A stretch of 64,000 bases of DNA from Toxoplasma gondii ME49 (lineage: Eukaryota > Apicomplexa > Conoidasida > Eucoccidiorida > Sarcocystidae): contig NC_031467.1 in the NCBI RefSeq assembly GCF_000006565.2, forward strand, positions 496,001-560,000, given 5' to 3'. This document shows, piece after piece, positions 62,806 to 64,000 of this stretch (the stretch's first letter is position 1; each line of letters starts with the position of its first letter). Under the pieces are notes generated by a model. It saw only the letters and a program-made list of their open reading frames with translations. It ran no database searches and was not told the origin of the DNA. A program made the position numbers and the translations under genes.

Positions 62806-64000
62806 AGCTGCGAGAATGTAGATGATGCTTTTCACTGGGCAGCTGTGGAGTGCTGTCGCACCGCTCTGTGGCCTCTCCATGTGAAAGGGCGTATGCCAGT
62901 TGGTAGAATTCATCCGGTATATGTTCGACATTTGCTGACTAACTTAACTTGCGTGTCGACAAAGGGTTCGCATTTAGACCAAGGTACACGTGCAGTATGT
63001 GCCAGAGCCGCTGAAAATGTGAGGCCCCTGTAGATTTCACTACGCTTTGTACTTTACTTCGGATATCCCTACCGACTCTGCAGCTTACGGAAGGATTCGG
63101 AAGATTTTAATGCCTTCCACGATGTTTTCATGCACCACTACGGGACGACCTGCTGCATTGATACGCCAGATGTGCGTATGCAGAACCACTAATAATCAAC
63201 AAACACGTGAAATCGGTAGGGCCCGGAAGACGAAGCCTCGCTGAAGACTTCCGAAGACTGTTGTACACCGTGCAATAGACCTTCATCGGCAGAGTTATAC
63301 CTTCGCAGAAGTTATGGGACAATCGCGTGGGGCGTAACATGCCTGCTCGCTGAATCGATATATGGGGACGGTCATAGAGGAGGACGTTGCTGCATACATC
63401 TAAAGACGTGATAACTACACAGTAGAAGGAAATTTATCATTTATGCCAAACAAGAAATCACATTCATCCGCAACTGTAAGCTTTCACGCGACTCCACAGG
63501 CGGCCCTTCAGTTACCGCACACCAGAACTATCAGCTCGTCGCCCCGACCACGGCTGGAACGGCGGGTTAATCTTTTCATACTCAATCTGGAAGCGTGAGC
63601 GTCGTCCAAGTTCCGGGAGGGACGAGCTGCCAATTTCGCGGCGTCCACTGAACAGCTTCGACTTATCGCTCAATGTCGGATATTGCAGTGATCTTCCTCC
63701 CGAAGTGTGTTTTGACAACCACACAGGAAACGAAGTGACGTCAAGCAACACGCATCAGCCAACCGCCTGGCGACAGCCTTTAGGTATAGCCGTACTTCTA
63801 GTTCGCTCTGCAGCCCCCGCACGGTTCCCACATCTTCCAGAAAAAACGGTACAGTGGCCTGTTACTGTCACAGGAACATCTACTGGGAGGTCCATACGAC
63901 GTAACGAACCGGTTGCGCCGTGGCGACCGTCCCACCACGCGAGGAGTGGTGGCGTAGCGCTTTAGAGACACTGGTACGTTAACTGGCCGTTTTTATCGGC
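62806..64000. other. Intergenic, with a possible minus-strand exon
   Basis: This stretch runs from the stop of the coiled-coil gene to the right edge. Apart from the doubtful minus-strand frame at 63512-63751, no gene could be supported. Confidence 0.45.
63512..63751 (-). CDS. Possible terminal exon of a minus-strand gene entering from the right edge
   Basis: A minus-strand frame reads S-L-Q-Y-P-T-L-S-D-K-S-K-L-F-S-G-R-R, then R-S-R-F-Q-I-E-Y-E-K-I-N-P-P-F-Q-P-W, and ends S-S-G-V-R. This has more protein-like composition than nearby frames. A second open minus-strand stretch upstream (about 63790-63965) reads F-V-T-S-Y-G-P-P-S before a GTAGAT donor. The two can be joined in phase using a weak acceptor near 63710. 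No domain is recognised. Confidence 0.28.
   Translation of the reverse strand: MLLDVTSFPVWLSKHTSGGRSLQYPTLSDKSKLFSGRREIGSSSLPELGRRSRFQIEYEKINPPFQPWSGRRADSSGVR

Overview
The window is nuclear DNA of a coccidian apicomplexan, either Toxoplasma gondii or a very close relative such as Hammondia or Neospora. The evidence is a complete three-exon profilin gene encoding a 163-residue protein that matches my recollection of the Toxoplasma profilin. The intron-rich gene structure, multi-kilobase spacers, pyrimidine-rich leaders and GC-balanced coding sequence also fit. There are no operons, phage genes or CRISPR arrays. Exon models below come from open frames, GT/AG junctions and codon-phase agreement, not from transcripts.

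Layout, left to right. 35-1458 (-): first exon of a FASTK-like/RAP-type organellar RNA-binding protein that runs off the left edge. 3864-5120 (+): intronless transcription elongation factor TFIIS. 8308-11806 (+): six-exon, 643-residue unknown protein with a recessed hydrophobic leader. 15422-16763 (-): profilin. 18250-21594 (+): five-exon WD40 protein resembling IPI3/WDR18. 24385-26448 (-): intronless protein with two RanBP2-type zinc fingers of the RNA-binding kind. 29024-30632 (+): six-exon HAD-superfamily phosphatase-like protein. 34399-42669 (+): thirteen-exon ankyrin-DHHC palmitoyltransferase. 45224-46910 (+): possible 96-residue protein in five small exons. 48375-48448 (+): tRNA-Asn(GUU). 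50384-51958 (-): intronless secreted protein with five EF-hands. 54266-59576 (+): secreted GH19 (class I) chitinase-like protein. 60405-62805 (+): membrane protein with a long coiled-coil C-terminal half, 5' end unresolved. A possible terminal exon on the minus strand lies near 63512-63751.

The genes do not form an evident pathway. They mix housekeeping functions (TFIIS, IPI3/WDR18, tRNA, profilin, organellar RNA-binding protein) with lineage-flavoured ones (ankyrin-DHHC enzyme, secreted EF-hand protein, chitinase-like protein, coiled-coil membrane protein). The most interesting observation is that the chitinase-like protein keeps most of the GH19 fold landmarks, but the first catalytic glutamate of the H-E-T motif is replaced by histidine. 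This suggests a lectin-like or altered-activity protein rather than an ordinary chitinase. A second question is whether the chitinase gene really stops at 59576, because a well-formed reading frame continues just beyond it toward the membrane-protein gene.
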